Assembly: GCA_963677185.1 (NCBI GenBank)
Contig: OY781889.1
Location: 620,001-684,000 of the forward strand
Direction of reading: 5' to 3'
DNA: 64,000 nt
Origin: G963677185 sp963677185
Lineage (GTDB): Bacteria > Bacillota > Syntrophomonadia > Syntrophomonadales > Syntrophomonadaceae
Each line of letters begins with the position of its first letter. Position 1 is the first letter of the stretch. This document shows positions 8,339 through 17,754 of the stretch, in pieces. Both the position numbers and the translations under genes were made by a program. Under the pieces are notes generated by a model. It was not told the DNA's origin, made no database searches, and was given only the letters and a program-made list of their open reading frames with translations.

Positions 8339-8590
8339 ATGCAAATAGCAGCTTTAGTTCTGGGCATACTGTCACTGCTAGGTTTTCTGGTGGCTTTTTT
8401 ACCCTGTGTGGGGTGGTTTAACTGGTTTAATATCCCCTTTGCAATCATAGGTCTGATAATCGGCATTATTTCCCTGGCGGCGGCTGAACCCGGCGAAAGT
8501 AAAACCACTGGCATAGCCGGCCTGGTCTGCTGTTCGTTCGCTATCGTGATTGGCGCCATTCGCCTGTTCATAGGAGGAGGCATTTTCTAA
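8339..8590 (+). CDS. Small membrane protein with two-segment hydrophobic layout
   Basis: An 83-residue protein with hydrophobic segments at about residues 1-20, 28-48 and 60-80, separated by the polar turn AAAEPGESKTTG. The layout resembles DUF4190-type small membrane proteins, which are widespread and uncharacterised. A strong RBS (GAGGAGG) precedes ATG 8339. No conserved catalytic motif is visible. Confidence 0.75.
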   Translation: MQIAALVLGILSLLGFLVAFLPCVGWFNWFNIPFAIIGLIIGIISLAAAEPGESKTTGIAGLVCCSFAIVIGAIRLFIGGGIF

Positions 8591-8664
8591 ACTATCTGGC
8601 CGGTTTTTTCGATAAACAACTAGGTATACTAATCGGCAAGACTATCCCCGCAGGAGGTAAAATC

Positions 8665-9480
8665 ATGAATTCAAGCGCCGCAGCGGCCAGAATGGCAATG
8701 ATGCGTCAATCCAACCAGATCATGGCGGTTAAAAACAGTAAAGCCAGCTCTGCCACGGTTATAAACTTCGAACAACAGCTGAAGAAATATTCCTCTCCGT
8801 CCGCCGGGACGGCTGATGATAAAAGCGGATCCAGCCAGCAAAACAACAGCGTTAATGCCCTGATTCGCAGTGAAAACGGCCGCTTTGCTTCTACCAGCCA
8901 GCTGAAGGCCAATGGTGCCGACAGCAGCGATACAACGGCTGGAAACCTGGATGATAATTACAACGATTCCTCTCCGATTGCCAGCAAATATTCCAGCTTC
9001 GATTCGTTTATCGGAGCTTTTGCCGGGATCAGCGATAATCCCATCAAATCGTCCGACTGGCTGAAAGACAAGCCTGATCATTTGACCGATGCAGAGTTCG
9101 AAAAACGCATCAACGATATGAACTACCGCTACAGCCTGCTGGACAAAGATGTGCTGCCCTATGGCCTGACCAGGCCGGAAGAAGGTATTTCCCGCTCCAC
9201 CGATGTTGAAAGTACTAAATTTATCGAATGCACCGGCGGGATTGAGCGCCGTGATTACTTTGCCGCTGGAGACAATTACAACCGCACCTACATTCCGGTG
9301 ATGGAATGGCGGCATATCACCAATGGCGGCGCAGTTGATTCCCAGGTAGGCGACGCATACAGCATGCAGACTCCCTTTGGATTCAAGGTCACCTTCATGC
9401 GAGGCTCCAGCGGAACACCCAGTGGGTACACATCCGATGGTTATCAGCGCAAACTGGACAGCCTGCTGGCGGAAGGCTAA
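8665..9480 (+). CDS. Unrecognised protein, 271 residues
   Basis: The start ATG 8665 has a strong RBS (CAGGAGG). The N-terminal ~120 residues are polar and Ser/Asn/Ala-rich, probably disordered; from about residue 130 the sequence looks folded (SDWLKDKPDHLTDAEFEKRIND, RRDYFAAGDNYNRTYIPVMEWRHI). There is no signal peptide or membrane segment. I do not recognise a family. A frame of the same length on the opposite strand is judged a shadow because it lacks this RBS. A terminator follows at 9533. Confidence 0.75.
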   Translation: MNSSAAAARMAMMRQSNQIMAVKNSKASSATVINFEQQLKKYSSPSAGTADDKSGSSQQNNSVNALIRSENGRFASTSQLKANGADSSDTTAGNLDDNYNDSSPIASKYSSFDSFIGAFAGISDNPIKSSDWLKDKPDHLTDAEFEKRINDMNYRYSLLDKDVLPYGLTRPEEGISRSTDVESTKFIECTGGIERRDYFAAGDNYNRTYIPVMEWRHITNGGAVDSQVGDAYSMQTPFGFKVTFMRGSSGTPSGYTSDGYQRKLDSLLAEG

Positions 9481-9532
9481 TCGCATGGATTAATAACCAG
9501 CCTGGCCAGGGAAAATAATCCCTTCTTTAATA

Positions 9533-9574
9533 CGGCCGGCTCCATAGACTGGAGCCTGGCCGATTGTTTTTTTT
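9533..9574 (+). terminator. Rho-independent terminator
   Basis: The stem CGGCCGGCTCCA/TGGAGCCTGGCCG (9533-9562, one mismatch) with a short loop is followed by ATTG and an eight-T run. It ends the plus-strand unit and faces the convergent hydrolase gene. Confidence 0.9.
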
Positions 9575-9633
9575 ACCGGACTTCATTTTAATATCCCAAT
9601 ATATCGCCGCAAGCTATGCCAAACAACGGCGGG

Positions 9634-10758
9634 TCAGCTTCCTGCTGCCAGTTTCTTGACCCGCTCCATCAGAGCTGCTTCGTAATGCCTATTTCCGCTT
9701 CGCATGCCTTCCACCGTTTCCCGGTACTCGTGCCAATAGTCCAGCAAGCGATCAACGTTCCAGCCGGGAGGCAGGTTCTTGTACATCTGGGTAAGAAGAG
9801 CAGCCGGGGTCTGCATGTGCACTGAAGCATGCACTCCCATTGACACATTCTGGACGAAGCGTGATAATGCTGATTGCTCTGCCTTATCTACAGTCTCGCC
9901 GCTTTCGAGTTCTGAAAAGCTGAATTCCTGGGTGTAATGGGCTCCAAATACACCGCATTCGGCTACCTTTTCATTCTTCTGCCGGCAGAAAACCCTCTTT
10001 TCCGGATGAAACAGCAGGGCTCCCACCGGATCGGCGGCTCCAGCATAATTCACCAATGCGGATTCTTCCAGCGCCTGCCATTGCGAGACGTCCAGGCACT
10101 GGCCAATACCCGGGCCGCCAAACACTTTTCCGCAGATAATGGTTGAATGCCGGCTGTCGGCTGCCTGTCTCCATCTGCCCGGTAACGAGACGGCATACAT
10201 AGCGTTGGCAGCTCCTTTGGAATGTCCCGTAACAAAGCACTGTGCCGGTCCGGTTTTAAGCCTGGCTTCCACAAAAGCGGCTGCAGAATCAAACTGTCGT
10301 GAACAATCCAGCAAACCCATGCAATAATTATCTATCCAGTCTTCCCGGAACAATCCTGCCAGGCTTTCAACACCCCCGCCATCCAGTTCAGTTCCTTCAG
10401 TGCCGCGAAAACAAATTACCGGGGTGGCGTCTTTATCCTCGAAAGCATAAGCGACCAATCCCCCCTCCCGGTTCTCATTTATGTAATCCTTTAACTTCAG
10501 CCTGGCCAGGTGCTCATGACCGGCTATCTGTTCAAACATGTTTTCGTACTCGACCTGTTTGAGACCGCCATATTGCCGGAAACGTCTCCAGCTGCTCCCG
10601 ACGGTTCCTGCATTTCTTAATCTGTCCACAATCTTTGCCAGACTCATTCCTCCGTGGAGGTTGAGAACATCTTCCTCATCAGCAAGGTCGGCATAAGCCA
10701 GCTGGCTCAGCAACAATGCTTCTTGGTCCGTGAATGAGGAATCAGCGATTGATAGCAT
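9634..10758 (-). CDS. DUF2974 (Mbeg1-like) lipase-type alpha/beta hydrolase
   Basis: A 374-residue protein matching the Mbeg1-like/DUF2974 layout: an N-terminal FTDQEALLLSQLAYADL, a central VICFRGTEGT oxyanion-region motif, FREDWIDNY, and the nucleophile elbow VTGHSKGAANA (GxSxG). Downstream VFGGPGIG and YAGAADPVG would carry the acid residue region. Members are predicted intracellular lipase-like hydrolases; the substrate is unknown. GGAGAG lies just before ATG 10758. It is a single-gene unit between two plus-strand units. Confidence 0.85.
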   Translation of the reverse strand: MLSIADSSFTDQEALLLSQLAYADLADEEDVLNLHGGMSLAKIVDRLRNAGTVGSSWRRFRQYGGLKQVEYENMFEQIAGHEHLARLKLKDYINENREGGLVAYAFEDKDATPVICFRGTEGTELDGGGVESLAGLFREDWIDNYCMGLLDCSRQFDSAAAFVEARLKTGPAQCFVTGHSKGAANAMYAVSLPGRWRQAADSRHSTIICGKVFGGPGIGQCLDVSQWQALEESALVNYAGAADPVGALLFHPEKRVFCRQKNEKVAECGVFGAHYTQEFSFSELESGETVDKAEQSALSRFVQNVSMGVHASVHMQTPAALLTQMYKNLPPGWNVDRLLDYWHEYRETVEGMRSGNRHYEAALMERVKKLAAGS

Positions 10759-10913
10759 TTTGCATCTCTCCTTTTCACCATCTTTAGCCTGCGCTGCGAT
10801 GCCGCGCCTCGCGCATGTTTTTTCTCATTTTAGTTTCCTCTGGTGCTGTCGTCAATATAGACTGCGCGGTTTTTCGCCTGCCGCAAATGCTTCCTGCCAG
10901 TATACGGTCTGCC

Positions 10914-10942
10914 TTGACATAATTTTGTGGGCTTATTATAAT
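10914..10942 (+). promoter_or_regulatory. Consensus sigma-A promoter upstream of greA
   Basis: TTGACA (10914-10919), a 17-bp spacer and TATAAT (10937-10942) match the full consensus. It lies about 90 bp before greA and very likely drives greA-lysS. Confidence 0.9.
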
Positions 10943-11029
10943 ATTTATCTGTTACAATAGGCTTATCGTGCGTACTTACATGTCAAGCATGCACTGGATC
11001 ATGAACGAATTGATTATAGGGGAGATTCG

Positions 11030-11512
11030 ATGGCTGAACAAGATCGCGAAATTATCCTGACAAGAGAAGGCCTTAACAAGCTGGAAAAGGAACTTGAACA
11101 CTTAAAAACCGGGCGCCGCGAAGAAGTAGCCGAACGCATCAAACAGGCCATCGCTTTCGGCGACATCAGCGAGAACTCGGAATATGAAGACGCCAAAAAC
11201 GAGCAGGCTTTCATCGAAGGCAAGATTATCAACCTGGAGAGAACTCTTAAAAACGCCCGCCTGATTGCTGAAACCGACATACGTACCGATGTCGTATCCC
11301 TGGGCTCCAGGGTGACCTTGAAGAATGTCGATAGCGGCAAGGAATCCCAAATTACCCTGGTGGCATCAGTGGAGTCGAAAATCACCGACGGCAAGATTTC
11401 CGAAGAATCTCCGGTGGGCGCTGCCATCGTGGGCCAGCCGGCCGGCATGGTGGTGGTAGTCGAAGCTCCTAGAGGAGTTCTGCGCTTCGAAATCCTTAAG
11501 GTTGAAAAATAG
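11030..11512 (+). CDS. greA: Transcription elongation factor GreA
   Basis: A 160-residue protein with the GreA N-terminal coiled coil (LTREGLNKLEKELEHLKTGRREEVAERIKQAIAFGDISENSEY) including the acidic tip, and the C-terminal FKBP-like domain ending SPVGAAIVGQPAGMVVVVEAP. GreA enters the RNA polymerase secondary channel and stimulates cleavage of backtracked transcripts. Length and motifs are normal. It is followed 53 bp later by lysS, an order common in Clostridia, and sits behind a consensus promoter. Confidence 0.97.
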   Translation: MAEQDREIILTREGLNKLEKELEHLKTGRREEVAERIKQAIAFGDISENSEYEDAKNEQAFIEGKIINLERTLKNARLIAETDIRTDVVSLGSRVTLKNVDSGKESQITLVASVESKITDGKISEESPVGAAIVGQPAGMVVVVEAPRGVLRFEILKVEK

Positions 11513-11565
11513 CTTGCGCTAGCTGCATTCACAAGGACAATACGTCATTTTAAGGAAGTGTTAAG

Positions 11566-13056
11566 GTGTCTGATCACGAAAATCCCGCTCAGGAAATGAA
11601 TCCTGGCGAGCTCAGGCGGGTGCGCCTGGAAAAAATCGAGGAACTTAAAAGTCTGAATATAGAGCCTTTTGGCCACAAGTACGAACGCGACAGCATGGCT
11701 GCCAGTATTATCGATAATTTCGAAGCTATGGAAAACCAAAAGGTTAAAATTGCTGGCCGTATCATGTCAAAACGACGCCACGGAAAAGCGGGTTTTGCCA
11801 ACCTGCAGGATCTTTCCGGCAGCGTTCAGCTCTATTTTCGCAGCAATGATATCGGCGCTGACAAGTACGAACTGTTTAAAAAAATGGATATGGGCGATAT
11901 TCTCGGGGTGGAAGGCACAGTGTTTAGAACCCAGAGGGGAGAAATATCGGTGCATGTCCAGGATTTCGAATACCTGGCCAAGTCCATCAACGCCCTGCCT
12001 GAAAAATGGCATGGCTTGAAAGACGTCGAACTGCGCTACCGCAACCGCTATGTCGATCTAATCGTTAACAGCGAAGTGCGCGATGTTTTCATCAAACGCA
12101 GCCGCATTGTCAAGGAAATTCGCAATTACATGGACCAGCAGGGCTTCCTGGAAGTGGAAACCCCTATGCTGCAGCCTATCCCGGGCGGGGCGGCGGCAAG
12201 GCCCTTTGTTACTCATCACAATGCCCTGGATATTGAACTTTATATGCGCATTGCGCCCGAGCTCTATCTTAAGCGTCTGCTGGTAGGCGGACTGGAAAAG
12301 GTCTTCGAAATAAACCGCAGCTTCAGAAATGAAGGCATATCCACCCGCCATAATCCGGAGTTCACCATGCTGGAAGTATACCAGGCTTATGCAGATGTTA
12401 CAGATATGATGGACCTGACCGAGGCCCTGATTTCTACGGTTATGCAAAAGGTCAACGACACCATGCAGGTGGAATTCGATGGACGCATTATTGATTTTGC
12501 CCCTCCCTTCCAGCGTATAACCATGCTGGATGCAATCAAGGAACATACGGGGGTGGATTTCGCCCGCATCAAGGGAGATGAAGCAGCACGCCAGGCGGCA
12601 GCAAAAGCCGGGCTGGATTCTGATCCTGAAGCATCCTACGGGGAAATCATCAACGAAATGTTCGAAACCTTTGTGGAGGAATACCTTATTCAGCCCACCA
12701 TGATATACGGCCACCCAGTGGAGGTTTCTCCACTGGCCAAGCGCAACAAAGACAACCCGGCTTTTACCGACCGTTTTGAGCTGTTTATCATGCAGCGGGA
12801 AATCGCCAACGCTTTTTCCGAGCTGAATGACCCCATCGACCAGAAGGAACGCTTCATGAAACAGGCGGCCAAGCGTGCCAGCGGTGACGCCGAAGCTCAC
12901 ATGATGGATGAGGATTATATCAACGCATTGGAATACGGCATGCCGCCCGCCGGTGGCCTGGGCATCGGCATCGACCGCCTGGTAATGCTGATGACCGGTT
13001 CTACATCGATCCGGGATGTTATTCTATTCCCCACCCTGAGGCCAATAAAAGAATAA
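11566..13056 (+). CDS. lysS: Lysyl-tRNA synthetase, class II
   Basis: A 496-residue enzyme that charges tRNA-Lys. The N-terminal OB-fold anticodon domain (KIAGRIMSKRRHGKAGFANLQDLSG) is followed by class II motif 1 (FLEVETPMLQPIPGGAAARPF), motif 2 (FEINRSFRNEGISTRHNPEFTMLE) and motif 3 (GLGIGIDRLVMLMTG). The start is GTG 11566 behind AGGAAG. Length is normal. No T-box leader is visible; it is probably read from the greA promoter. Confidence 0.98.
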   Translation: MSDHENPAQEMNPGELRRVRLEKIEELKSLNIEPFGHKYERDSMAASIIDNFEAMENQKVKIAGRIMSKRRHGKAGFANLQDLSGSVQLYFRSNDIGADKYELFKKMDMGDILGVEGTVFRTQRGEISVHVQDFEYLAKSINALPEKWHGLKDVELRYRNRYVDLIVNSEVRDVFIKRSRIVKEIRNYMDQQGFLEVETPMLQPIPGGAAARPFVTHHNALDIELYMRIAPELYLKRLLVGGLEKVFEINRSFRNEGISTRHNPEFTMLEVYQAYADVTDMMDLTEALISTVMQKVNDTMQVEFDGRIIDFAPPFQRITMLDAIKEHTGVDFARIKGDEAARQAAAKAGLDSDPEASYGEIINEMFETFVEEYLIQPTMIYGHPVEVSPLAKRNKDNPAFTDRFELFIMQREIANAFSELNDPIDQKERFMKQAAKRASGDAEAHMMDEDYINALEYGMPPAGGLGIGIDRLVMLMTGSTSIRDVILFPTLRPIKE

Positions 13057-13078
13057 CCAAAATAGCTTAAATACCGGT

Positions 13079-13115
13079 AAATTAAGGACCGAAATACAGG
13101 TCCTTAATTTACTAA
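13079..13115. terminator. Bidirectional terminator between lysS and csaB
   Basis: A perfect 12-bp stem AAATTAAGGACC/GGTCCTTAATTT (13079-13110) lies between the converging lysS and csaB genes; its A/T-rich ends supply a T tract on either strand. Confidence 0.85.
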
Positions 13116-14203
13116 TTCATCTCCAGCATCTCCATAACGATCTTGTCATTTTGACTGGCGAGCTCGCGCAGGCTCTGCATCTTTTCCTCTATCCCGGCAA
13201 TAATGCGTTCCCTATCCTGCATAACCTGATCGAAAAGCTGGAGAAATAGATCTGTTTCCAGTGAATCCAGATTGGAAACTCCTGCCTGCTGAAGGCTGTC
13301 TAAAAAGCTCTGCACCTTGGGATCATATACCAGCCCTATCATGGGAACCCTTTCCACCGCAGCAAATACCAGCCCGTGCAGGCGCATGCTTATAAAGACC
13401 CGGCTCTGGCCAATTAGTGCCATGATCTCCTCGGCATTGTACTGGCCTTGCAGCAAATGTGTCTTGCGGGTGCAAAGGGCTTGAACCTGGCGGATGGCGC
13501 GAAGGTCATCATGCTGGTGCAGAGGCATAAAGAGCACTTCATATCCCCTGGCAGCCAGGCTGTCTGCGATAGCAGCCAGCTTATCATAAAAATCAGAGCC
13601 GGTTTTCCAGGGACGCACTGATATTCCAACCATTATTTTGCTGGTGTCGATACCTTCAGCCTTGCATATGGATTCAGCCCGTTCCCCGGGCAAGGGGCTC
13701 ATGGTCAGCACGGGGTCGGCGGTTATCTGCACTGGCGGACCTTCCACACCGATGCTATCCAGTAGAGTCTGCGATTCCCGGTCCCTCAATGTGATGCAGT
13801 TCACCCGGCTGACAATATTTCGGGTGATGCTGCGGTTATAGCTCCGTTTTATCGGCCCAATGCCGTTGGCGTATAGCATGACCGGCTTTCTCATAAGCCT
13901 GGCCAGCAGTATGATGCCTAAATAATAGTACAAAGAGCGATTGCTGGTAACATCCTGCAGAAGGCTGCCGCCGCCGCTGATAACCAGATCGGCCTGGTGC
14001 AGCTCCTTAATAATGCTGAACAGGTTAAAGCGGTTGATGCATCTGATCCCGTAAAGCCTGGCGGTCTGCTCGGGAAGCTTGGAAAGAGCTACCAGGTCAA
14101 GTTCGGGCTGGCGCTGGCGCAGATTGCGGATCATAGCCACCAGGATAGCCTCGTCGCCGCAGTTTCCATATCCATGATAACCAGAAATAAGCACCCTGCT
14201 CAT
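13112..14203 (-). CDS. csaB: CsaB-type polysaccharide pyruvyl transferase
   Basis: A 363-residue GT-B-like protein starting SRVLISGYHGYGNCGDEAILVAMI, with VISGGGSLLQD, LYANGIGPIKRSYNR and SMRLHGLVFAA, all typical of CsaB. CsaB adds a ketal-linked pyruvate from phosphoenolpyruvate to secondary cell wall polymer, creating the anchor for SLH-domain S-layer proteins. It is the last gene of the envelope cluster; its start overlaps the stop of the upstream glycosyltransferase by one base. The substrate is inferred from the family. Confidence 0.92.
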   Translation of the reverse strand: MSRVLISGYHGYGNCGDEAILVAMIRNLRQRQPELDLVALSKLPEQTARLYGIRCINRFNLFSIIKELHQADLVISGGGSLLQDVTSNRSLYYYLGIILLARLMRKPVMLYANGIGPIKRSYNRSITRNIVSRVNCITLRDRESQTLLDSIGVEGPPVQITADPVLTMSPLPGERAESICKAEGIDTSKIMVGISVRPWKTGSDFYDKLAAIADSLAARGYEVLFMPLHQHDDLRAIRQVQALCTRKTHLLQGQYNAEEIMALIGQSRVFISMRLHGLVFAAVERVPMIGLVYDPKVQSFLDSLQQAGVSNLDSLETDLFLQLFDQVMQDRERIIAGIEEKMQSLRELASQNDKIVMEMLEMN

Positions 14204-15324
14204 TAAAATGCTCCCTGCCGTTCCTTTTTCATCAGCTCCAGGTATAAATCACCCAGTTCGCCAGCCAGTCGCTGGACGGAAAAGCGTTCTTCCACACTCT
14301 GCCGGGCTGAAACACCCAGTTTTTGACGCAGTTCCGGACTGGCCATAAGCCGTATCAGGGCTTCGGCCAGGGCATCGCTGTCTTGAGGCGGAACCAGGAT
14401 GCCGTCCTGCCCGTCCCGGATTATTTCCAGCATGCCACCAACGCCGGTGGCAACACAGGCTACAGACATTGACATAGCCTCAATCAATGCTATGCCGAAG
14501 CTCTCGTCAATCGAAGGCATGACCAGCACATCGCTCATAGCCAGATAAGGTTTGACGTCGGTCTTCAGGCCGGCGAAGCTCACTGCCTCACCCAGCCCGG
14601 CGGCCTTAACTCTGGACTCCAGCTCTTCCCTCTGGCTTCCCTCTCCAATTACCAGGAGCATAGCCAGCGGTTCGCTTCGGTAAACCTTTTCCCAGGCTTC
14701 CAGCAAGCCCTGGTGCCCTTTGACCGGCTCCAGCCTGCCCAGCACCGAACAGACTATTCGTCCGTCCAGACCCTGCTCCTGTTTCAACTGTCCCGGATCA
14801 TATTCCGCGTTGCAAAATCGTGCCGGGTCAACTCCATTGTAAATGCGCTTGATCATCCCCCGGGGAAGCCCTTCGCACTCCATTAATTCAGCCATGTAAT
14901 CAGATACTGCAATGGCCCGGTCGGCCAGTATGCGGTTCATCCAGCTCCCCAGCCGCCAGCGCAGGCTGCCGGGCTCATGTGACCTCCCGGCCGTATGTCG
15001 TGTATATACCAGCTTAACTCCATTCAAACGCGCTGCTATCCGGCCAGCTAAACTGGCGTGAGTATGTACGATATCAGGCCGGTGCCGCCTTATCAGCAGG
15101 AAAAGAGCCAGCAGCGACGGCCAGCTGAATGACTGGTCAGGCGCCATATCAGGTACTTCCAGCACGGTCACTCCCCGGCCAATCAACGGGGTGATCCTGG
15201 CTCCGCCCGGCACCGCCACATCGCTCTCAAAAAGCTCCGGGTCCAGGGCCGAGGTTACATCGGCTACATATCGCCCGGCGCCGCCAATATTGCTGTCTGA
15301 TAAAATATGCATGACCTTGATCAC
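14203..15324 (-). CDS. GT4 glycosyltransferase
   Basis: A 373-residue GT-B glycosyltransferase. The N-terminus MHILSDSNIGGAGRYVADVTSAL and the C-terminal donor-site pattern (VLGRLEPVKGHQGLLEAW, VMPSIDESFGIALIEAMSMSVACVATGVGG with the EX7E region) are typical of family GT4. It probably transfers a sugar from a nucleotide-sugar during surface polymer synthesis. It overlaps the upstream polymerase/ligase gene by 4 bp and csaB by 1 bp, so these genes are translationally coupled. Sugar and acceptor are unknown. Confidence 0.9.
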   Translation of the reverse strand: MIKVMHILSDSNIGGAGRYVADVTSALDPELFESDVAVPGGARITPLIGRGVTVLEVPDMAPDQSFSWPSLLALFLLIRRHRPDIVHTHASLAGRIAARLNGVKLVYTRHTAGRSHEPGSLRWRLGSWMNRILADRAIAVSDYMAELMECEGLPRGMIKRIYNGVDPARFCNAEYDPGQLKQEQGLDGRIVCSVLGRLEPVKGHQGLLEAWEKVYRSEPLAMLLVIGEGSQREELESRVKAAGLGEAVSFAGLKTDVKPYLAMSDVLVMPSIDESFGIALIEAMSMSVACVATGVGGMLEIIRDGQDGILVPPQDSDALAEALIRLMASPELRQKLGVSARQSVEERFSVQRLAGELGDLYLELMKKERQGAF

Positions 15325-16712
15325 GAGTATTCCGGTTGCCCCCGTTCTTCAGACATCGAATTCAGCTCTGCTGCCATGCCCGGGTTTTCAGCATTATTAA
15401 TGCGAACCAGTATGCTCTGGAGCGCCAGCATTACGAAAAATGCCAGTACTATACGGTAATTGTAAAGGGAATGCTCCAGCAGACTGTGCACTAAAAATGC
15501 GCTGAAACCGGCAATTATCGCCGCAGACATGGCGGCATCAGCCCTCTTAAGGGTATTTTTCAGCAAATTCAGTCCTTCAGTAAATGTCCGGTACATGAGC
15601 ATGAGAAAGCTTGCCAGCCCGAAAACACCGGTCTCGAGCAGCAGCTGCAGGTAAAGATTATGGCTGTGATGGGCGATAATTCCTTCGCGCATGTAATAGA
15701 GGGCGTAAATCTTCTCGAAGGTGGCACTGCCCAGCCCGACGCCTGCGTACCAGAAATCCTTCACCATATTTAAACACAGAGTCCATATGAAGGTCCGGTA
15801 CATGAAGGTGCTGTCCCCGGTGCCGCCCAGGTTTTGAATGCGGTAGATGATAATCGAAGGCGAATAAGCCATCAGGGCCGCCAGGCCCAGCAGGGCTCCA
15901 GCTATGATGCGGCGGTCAAACAGCAGGCCGAACAGGAAAATAGAGCCGGCCATGGCCACCCAGCCGGTGCGTGAAGCCGTATAAATCATGCATAGAACCA
16001 TAAGAGCAGTCAGAACCAGGAACATGCTCTTGCGCACCAGGCCGCGCGCAGTATACAGCCAGGCAAAAGCCATCGGCATAAATAATTCCAGGTACAGCGC
16101 AAGAACATTGGGATTGTCCATGGTACCAAAGACCCTGGTGCTGGATTCCGGGTATTCCTCGATGTCAACCCAACTGGCCTGCACGGCTACACCGCCAACA
16201 TTATACTGGTAGATGCCGATGGCCGATTCCAGGCCTGCACCCAGTACCAGCGCCAGAATGATAAGGTAAGCCAGACGGCGATCTTTGACCACATTGCTCA
16301 ATATGAAAAACAGGGCTATGTACAAGCCATAGGCGATTAGCGACTGCAGACTGTCCGCCGGGGAAAAAGATAGAAGACCTGCGCAGCACAGTGCCAGGGC
16401 AAAAACCAGCAGCCAGACACCAATGGTGTCTATCTTGAATTCCGCCTTTCCGGTCAGCAGGCGATAAAGATATGCGAAAATAAACAAAGCGCATAAGAAC
16501 ATCAGGGCCTTGGCCGGAATTAACGGCAAAAGCGCCGCCAGCATTAGCAGTCCCCATTCCAGCCGGAATATAGCCAGCAACAGGCCTGCAACTCCCAGCA
16601 GCGCCAGGGGAAAATAGACGCTGTCCCCGGTGATCAGGCTTGAAGCCGATCCCAGCAGCAAACCCACCAGGATGATCAGCCAGCGGTATCTGGTAATTAG
16701 TTCGACGCTCAT
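15321..16712 (-). CDS. O-antigen ligase/polymerase-like membrane protein
   Basis: A 463-residue protein with about 11-12 hydrophobic segments and a large periplasmic-type loop (YPESSTRVFGTMDNPNVLALYLELFMPMA and GVGLGSATFEKIYALYYMREGIIAHHSHNLYLQLLLETG), as in the Wzy/WaaL (O-antigen ligase) superfamily. The histidine-rich HHSHNLYLQ is the typical ligase motif. In a Gram-positive it would polymerise or ligate surface polysaccharide outside the membrane. It overlaps its neighbours by 1-4 bp. Confidence 0.88.
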   Translation of the reverse strand: MSVELITRYRWLIILVGLLLGSASSLITGDSVYFPLALLGVAGLLLAIFRLEWGLLMLAALLPLIPAKALMFLCALFIFAYLYRLLTGKAEFKIDTIGVWLLVFALALCCAGLLSFSPADSLQSLIAYGLYIALFFILSNVVKDRRLAYLIILALVLGAGLESAIGIYQYNVGGVAVQASWVDIEEYPESSTRVFGTMDNPNVLALYLELFMPMAFAWLYTARGLVRKSMFLVLTALMVLCMIYTASRTGWVAMAGSIFLFGLLFDRRIIAGALLGLAALMAYSPSIIIYRIQNLGGTGDSTFMYRTFIWTLCLNMVKDFWYAGVGLGSATFEKIYALYYMREGIIAHHSHNLYLQLLLETGVFGLASFLMLMYRTFTEGLNLLKNTLKRADAAMSAAIIAGFSAFLVHSLLEHSLYNYRIVLAFFVMLALQSILVRINNAENPGMAAELNSMSEERGQPEYS

Positions 16713-17257
16713 TATATACGGTCCTTTTCTTCATCTCCAATATCCAGTATCCATTCCAGTACAGCCGAAGCCCGGCTGCTGTCCCAGGCTTTATCCCAGT
16801 CCGTGCCGTGTAAAAGAGCTAGCAGCGCCAGTAATCCCGCATCAGCCAAGATCAATGTGCGTTCATAATCGTAAAATACGTGATAGAGCAGGTTGCCGCT
16901 TAACATGGCCATAAGCAGCATGTTAAGCATCATGCCGGTCTCCCGGGCAGAAATGCTTCCCAGCCCGCCAAGCCAGCTCATAAAGCGGCTGGAATCCGCC
17001 ATTGCCCGGATCCTGCCAGCAGGATGCTCCGGGCTAGAAACCGCGAGGCTTTTCACCCTTTTCGACAGTCGGCTGGATTCAAAATATTTGCCAGGAATAT
17101 CCTGCAGCAGCTTGATTTGGAATGTGCTGCTGCGCACCGCCTCGGCAAGTAACCGGTCGGTTGCCGCCAACATGCGATAGCTTGCGCTGGAAATGCAAGC
17201 CTGGCGGCATCTGTCATATATGCGGCCGGTCCAGTTTACAATTATACTGCCGCTCAT
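16712..17257 (-). CDS. Unrecognised membrane protein in envelope cluster
   Basis: A 181-residue protein with a soluble N-terminal ~105 residues and two hydrophobic segments (MMLNMLLMAMLSGNLLYHVF and TLILADAGLLALLALLH). I do not recognise a family. It is locked in the operon by a 4-bp overlap with the DUF4330 gene and a 1-bp overlap with the ligase-like gene, so it probably works with them, perhaps as an accessory of the polymerase. Confidence 0.75.
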   Translation of the reverse strand: MSGSIIVNWTGRIYDRCRQACISSASYRMLAATDRLLAEAVRSSTFQIKLLQDIPGKYFESSRLSKRVKSLAVSSPEHPAGRIRAMADSSRFMSWLGGLGSISARETGMMLNMLLMAMLSGNLLYHVFYDYERTLILADAGLLALLALLHGTDWDKAWDSSRASAVLEWILDIGDEEKDRI

Positions 17258-17754
17258 TCCACCAGCTCCACTCCGATAATAGTCGCTTCCACCTGGAATT
17301 TGGGTCCTTTAACCTCAATGGTAGTGCCGGCCTTGGCTGCTTTGCTGCCCAGCATCATGTCCTCGCTCCAGGGATCGGTTGTTTCCACGGTAAAGGTGAC
17401 CTGTTCCCAGCCGGGATATTCAGACGGCACCCATTTGCCTTCGGAAGCATTGGCCGGTTTCTTCTGATTCTCGATGGTTACGCTTTTGACAACCCCGAAT
17501 TTAGCATTGCTGCGCATTTCCGCCACAGTGTCCCCCACCTGGATACATTCCGCAACGCCCTTGTCCAGATCCTTGTCGTAAATGGTAATTATGGCCTTTT
17601 TGGCCCCGGCGGTGTTGATCTTATTCTGTACTTCGCTCATAAAAACATACTTATAGATGCCTCCACCGACTGCAGCCAGGACCAGCACCACAACCAGCAA
17701 ATCAATGATGTTAATTTTTTCGAAGAGTCGCCCTTTTTCGTCGATGATGCGCAA
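17254..17754 (-). CDS. DUF4330 membrane-anchored protein
   Basis: A 166-residue protein with an N-terminal cytoplasmic DEKGRLFEKINIIDLLVVVLVLAAVGGGIYKY anchor helix and an extracytoplasmic beta-rich domain, the layout of DUF4330. Its function is unknown, but the family recurs in pyruvylated-polymer gene clusters. The start is TTG 17754 behind GGGAG. The first 118 bp overlap the end of the upstream glycosyltransferase gene in another frame. Confidence 0.85.
   Translation of the reverse strand: MRIIDEKGRLFEKINIIDLLVVVLVLAAVGGGIYKYVFMSEVQNKINTAGAKKAIITIYDKDLDKGVAECIQVGDTVAEMRSNAKFGVVKSVTIENQKKPANASEGKWVPSEYPGWEQVTFTVETTDPWSEDMMLGSKAAKAGTTIEVKGPKFQVEATIIGVELVE

Noticed and set aside
8671..9486. 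271-codon minus-strand frame opposite the unknown gene at 8665
   Set aside because: It mirrors the plus-strand frame in length; only the plus frame has a strong RBS and a terminator after it.
12058..12900. 280-codon minus-strand frame inside lysS
   Set aside because: Antisense shadow of a clear lysyl-tRNA synthetase.
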